A DNA stretch of 64,000 bases from Dicaeum eximium (Eukaryota; Chordata; Aves; Passeriformes; Dicaeidae): positions 1,470,118 to 1,534,117 of the forward strand of contig VWZP01006707.1 in assembly GCA_013396995.1 (NCBI GenBank), read 5' to 3'. Positions 61,826-64,000 of this stretch are shown here, one piece after another. Every line of letters starts with the position of its first letter. Position 1 is the stretch's first letter. The notes under the pieces were generated by a model. It was not told where the DNA came from. It did no database searches and saw only the letters and a list, made by a program, of their open reading frames with translations. A program made the position numbers and the translations under genes.

Positions 61826-64000
61826 CTAAAAGAGGAGGAAAGAACAGATGATGAACTGAGTAGAAATATCTTCTACTAGAAGAAGAGATTCTTCCCTGCT
61901 ACAAAGCTTTTGCCCTTTAGATACCAGGGCTAACACATTTGCAAAACCCACCAATTTTTGTGAAAACCCATACTGAACAAAAATGATCCAGAATCCACCA
62001 AATGAATGGTACCAGACAGCAGGACACACCTGTACCATTCACCAGACATAAACAAGAAGATTAAGGGTTTAAAAGCCTTTTAGCAATCACTCAGACCTTA
62101 GAATTTCTTTCACACTCAACAGTTAAAAAAGTAAAGTCACAGATCTTCTTAACTGAGTTCTTACATGAAAAACACGGGCACTATCTTTTTTTACCCCACC
62201 TGTCTCTTTCTCCATCATGCTAAAAGTTCTAACAGCTTATGGAAAATCACAAACTGCAAAACTGCATGAAAGCAAAACCCACTAACAGGGAACACCCCAT
62301 CAGGTACACTTTTCCCACCATAAAACACAATATCCTGGAACAATACCAGTCACTTGGATGTAGCAACCCACCAGCAAGTTGTTAGCAACCACCTACCATA
62401 CCAAGATCATTACTTGGAGGGCAAGAGAGATGTAACAGTGGATGGGAATACAGAAGCATGAAAACAAAGAAAAGAATTTTAAGTATTTCAGCTGCTGATC
62501 ATCCATGAGGGGTAACTACTTTCTGCTATAATTCCAGTAATGATAAGGATGAGATATTTACACCATCTTGTAGAGGCTTGCATGTGGTATGGATGATAGC
62601 ATGTTGAGATTAAATCCCATTAATCTACTGTACAAATACAGAAGAACTTCAGAACATAAATATGCTGTTGGGGTAAAGTTCCCTGTCTTTAAGTGGGAGA
62701 AAAAAAATGGATTTATCCTGAAAACATTTCCTTACAGTACTACATAATTTAGAAAAAGTTTATTCTATCTTTTTTTCATGCTTTTTTTATCACCTTACTC
62801 AGATGGGTCATAACAATACACCTGCCATATTTGATTTGCATATAATCTCATTTCTGCATTCACAGGCATCACTAAGGCATTATACAATTTGCTCTGCAAA
62901 CATTGCAAGAGCATACTCAAAAATCATGATACTGAAGTTTCAAGAAAGGACACTTCTCCCACACCTGAACTCTGAAGTATTCAAGGTAATGTCTTCCAAA
63001 ACCCCTACCCAACAGCGCAAAGTAAAAAAAAAAAAAAAAAATTAATCCACTGTTTTCACTGTTGCCACTTCCTCTCTGGTCAAGGGAGAACAACAGACTG
63101 GTCCTGTGCATACAGGCCCCTTGGGACTGGGTAAGGACACCAGGGGCAGGTGCATCAGTACAATGCAGCAGTTTTCTATCAGGCAACATGAGGGGAGAAT
63201 CTAGTGAAATTTGTTCACTATAGATAAGAATTCAAAAACAATAGATAGATAAGGAGGGATCAGGCACTTCACTCTTCATGACTTACAGAAAGAGGTATTT
63301 AATCCCCGAAGTGCTTTGAAAATCTCCACTGGTATAATTAGTGCGAAAATGCTTCAAGTAAGAGCAACTAACACAAAAACTAGAGGGGCAGCAAGGCAAG
63401 AGAAGAACACAAGTCCATTTAAGACTATCAAGTACAAAGATATCACTTTGTTTTCACTCAGGAAAGCCACTGAGCCAGGACATAGGCAGACCTTTGTTCT
63501 CACCAGCACAGCTGCTCTCATGGCCTCAAGTACAGAAGCTGGGAGGTAACTGGCAGAAGGAGTCCAGCAGAACCCTCACCTTTTGGGGTTTTATTTTTGT
63601 TTAATACAAACCTCAAGACAGCTTATAAAAACAACTCCCCAACATCCTCTTGATATTCATGCCCACAGGCTTTGAGCTAGGATTTCCATGAGTTTCTTCT
63701 TCCCTCTCAAGCCTCTCCTTACATGGAGGAATTTATGTCAAACATGAAAGCTGTGGTACCCAAACCACATTTTATTCCTCCTTTGCTTCCCTCAGTACTA
63801 ACCTCCTTGCTACTCTTCTTTCAGGCATTTCTTACACCTCAGTTTTGCCGTGCTCTAAGAAGTGTTCCACGATCTGCTTGGCTTTTTACCAGAGCCTCCA
63901 ACCCAATCCACCATGCTGATCCCCACCACAAAGCCAGCCCTCCAATAGTCCCCCACCATTTAGTCTTCTCACTGGGCTCCATGCTTGCCATGGACTATGG
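61826..64000 (-). other. CAMK2G intron, running off the window
   Basis: No exon is visible. The kinase-domain exon expected next (ending AGAYD) was searched for by its expected sequence on the minus strand and not found, so this intron is longer than 2.1 kb. It contains an 18-base A run at 63024-63041 and a short GATA repeat near 63244. Open frames here are short and unlike any known protein. Confidence 0.8.

Overview
This is vertebrate nuclear DNA, most likely from a bird. The evidence is long introns with GT..AG splice sites, two CpG islands, little recognisable repeat sequence and no mammal-type SINE load. The bird call is an inference from overall character, not from a diagnostic marker. 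The window holds one recognisable protein-coding gene, on the minus strand: the 3' two-thirds of CAMK2G, the gamma subunit of Ca2+/calmodulin-dependent protein kinase II. Its association domain and C-terminal tail (ending APLQ) match the gamma paralogue rather than alpha, beta or delta.

Twelve exons plus the terminal exon can be placed at base resolution between 61825 and 28404. All reading phases agree across the junctions. In transcript order they encode the end of the kinase domain (61703-61825), the autoinhibitory and calmodulin-binding segment with Thr287 and Thr306/307 (59386-59469, 58708-58750), the linker with its splice cassettes (51709-51749, 43052-43084, 39126-39194, 37476-37520, 36785-36833, 34652-34765), and the association (hub) domain (30317-30392, 29731-29825, 28404-28636). 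Exons for about the first 232 residues lie beyond position 64000. The optional gamma linker exon known from mammals (starting VGRQ) was not found.

The 3' UTR runs downward from 28403. Its best candidate end is a pair of minus-strand AATAAA signals at 25507-25535. From there to position 1 I see no exon of a known gene. That 25 kb contains one CpG island (about 17340-18340) interrupted by a 291-base assembly gap; it has a minus-strand YY1-type motif and is probably the promoter of an unidentified gene. A second CpG island (about 32220-32790) lies inside CAMK2G, just upstream of the hub-domain exons. Two ancient MIR-like SINE remnants and several simple repeats lie in the introns and intergenic DNA. 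I found no tRNA, rRNA, CRISPR array, intact transposon or provirus.
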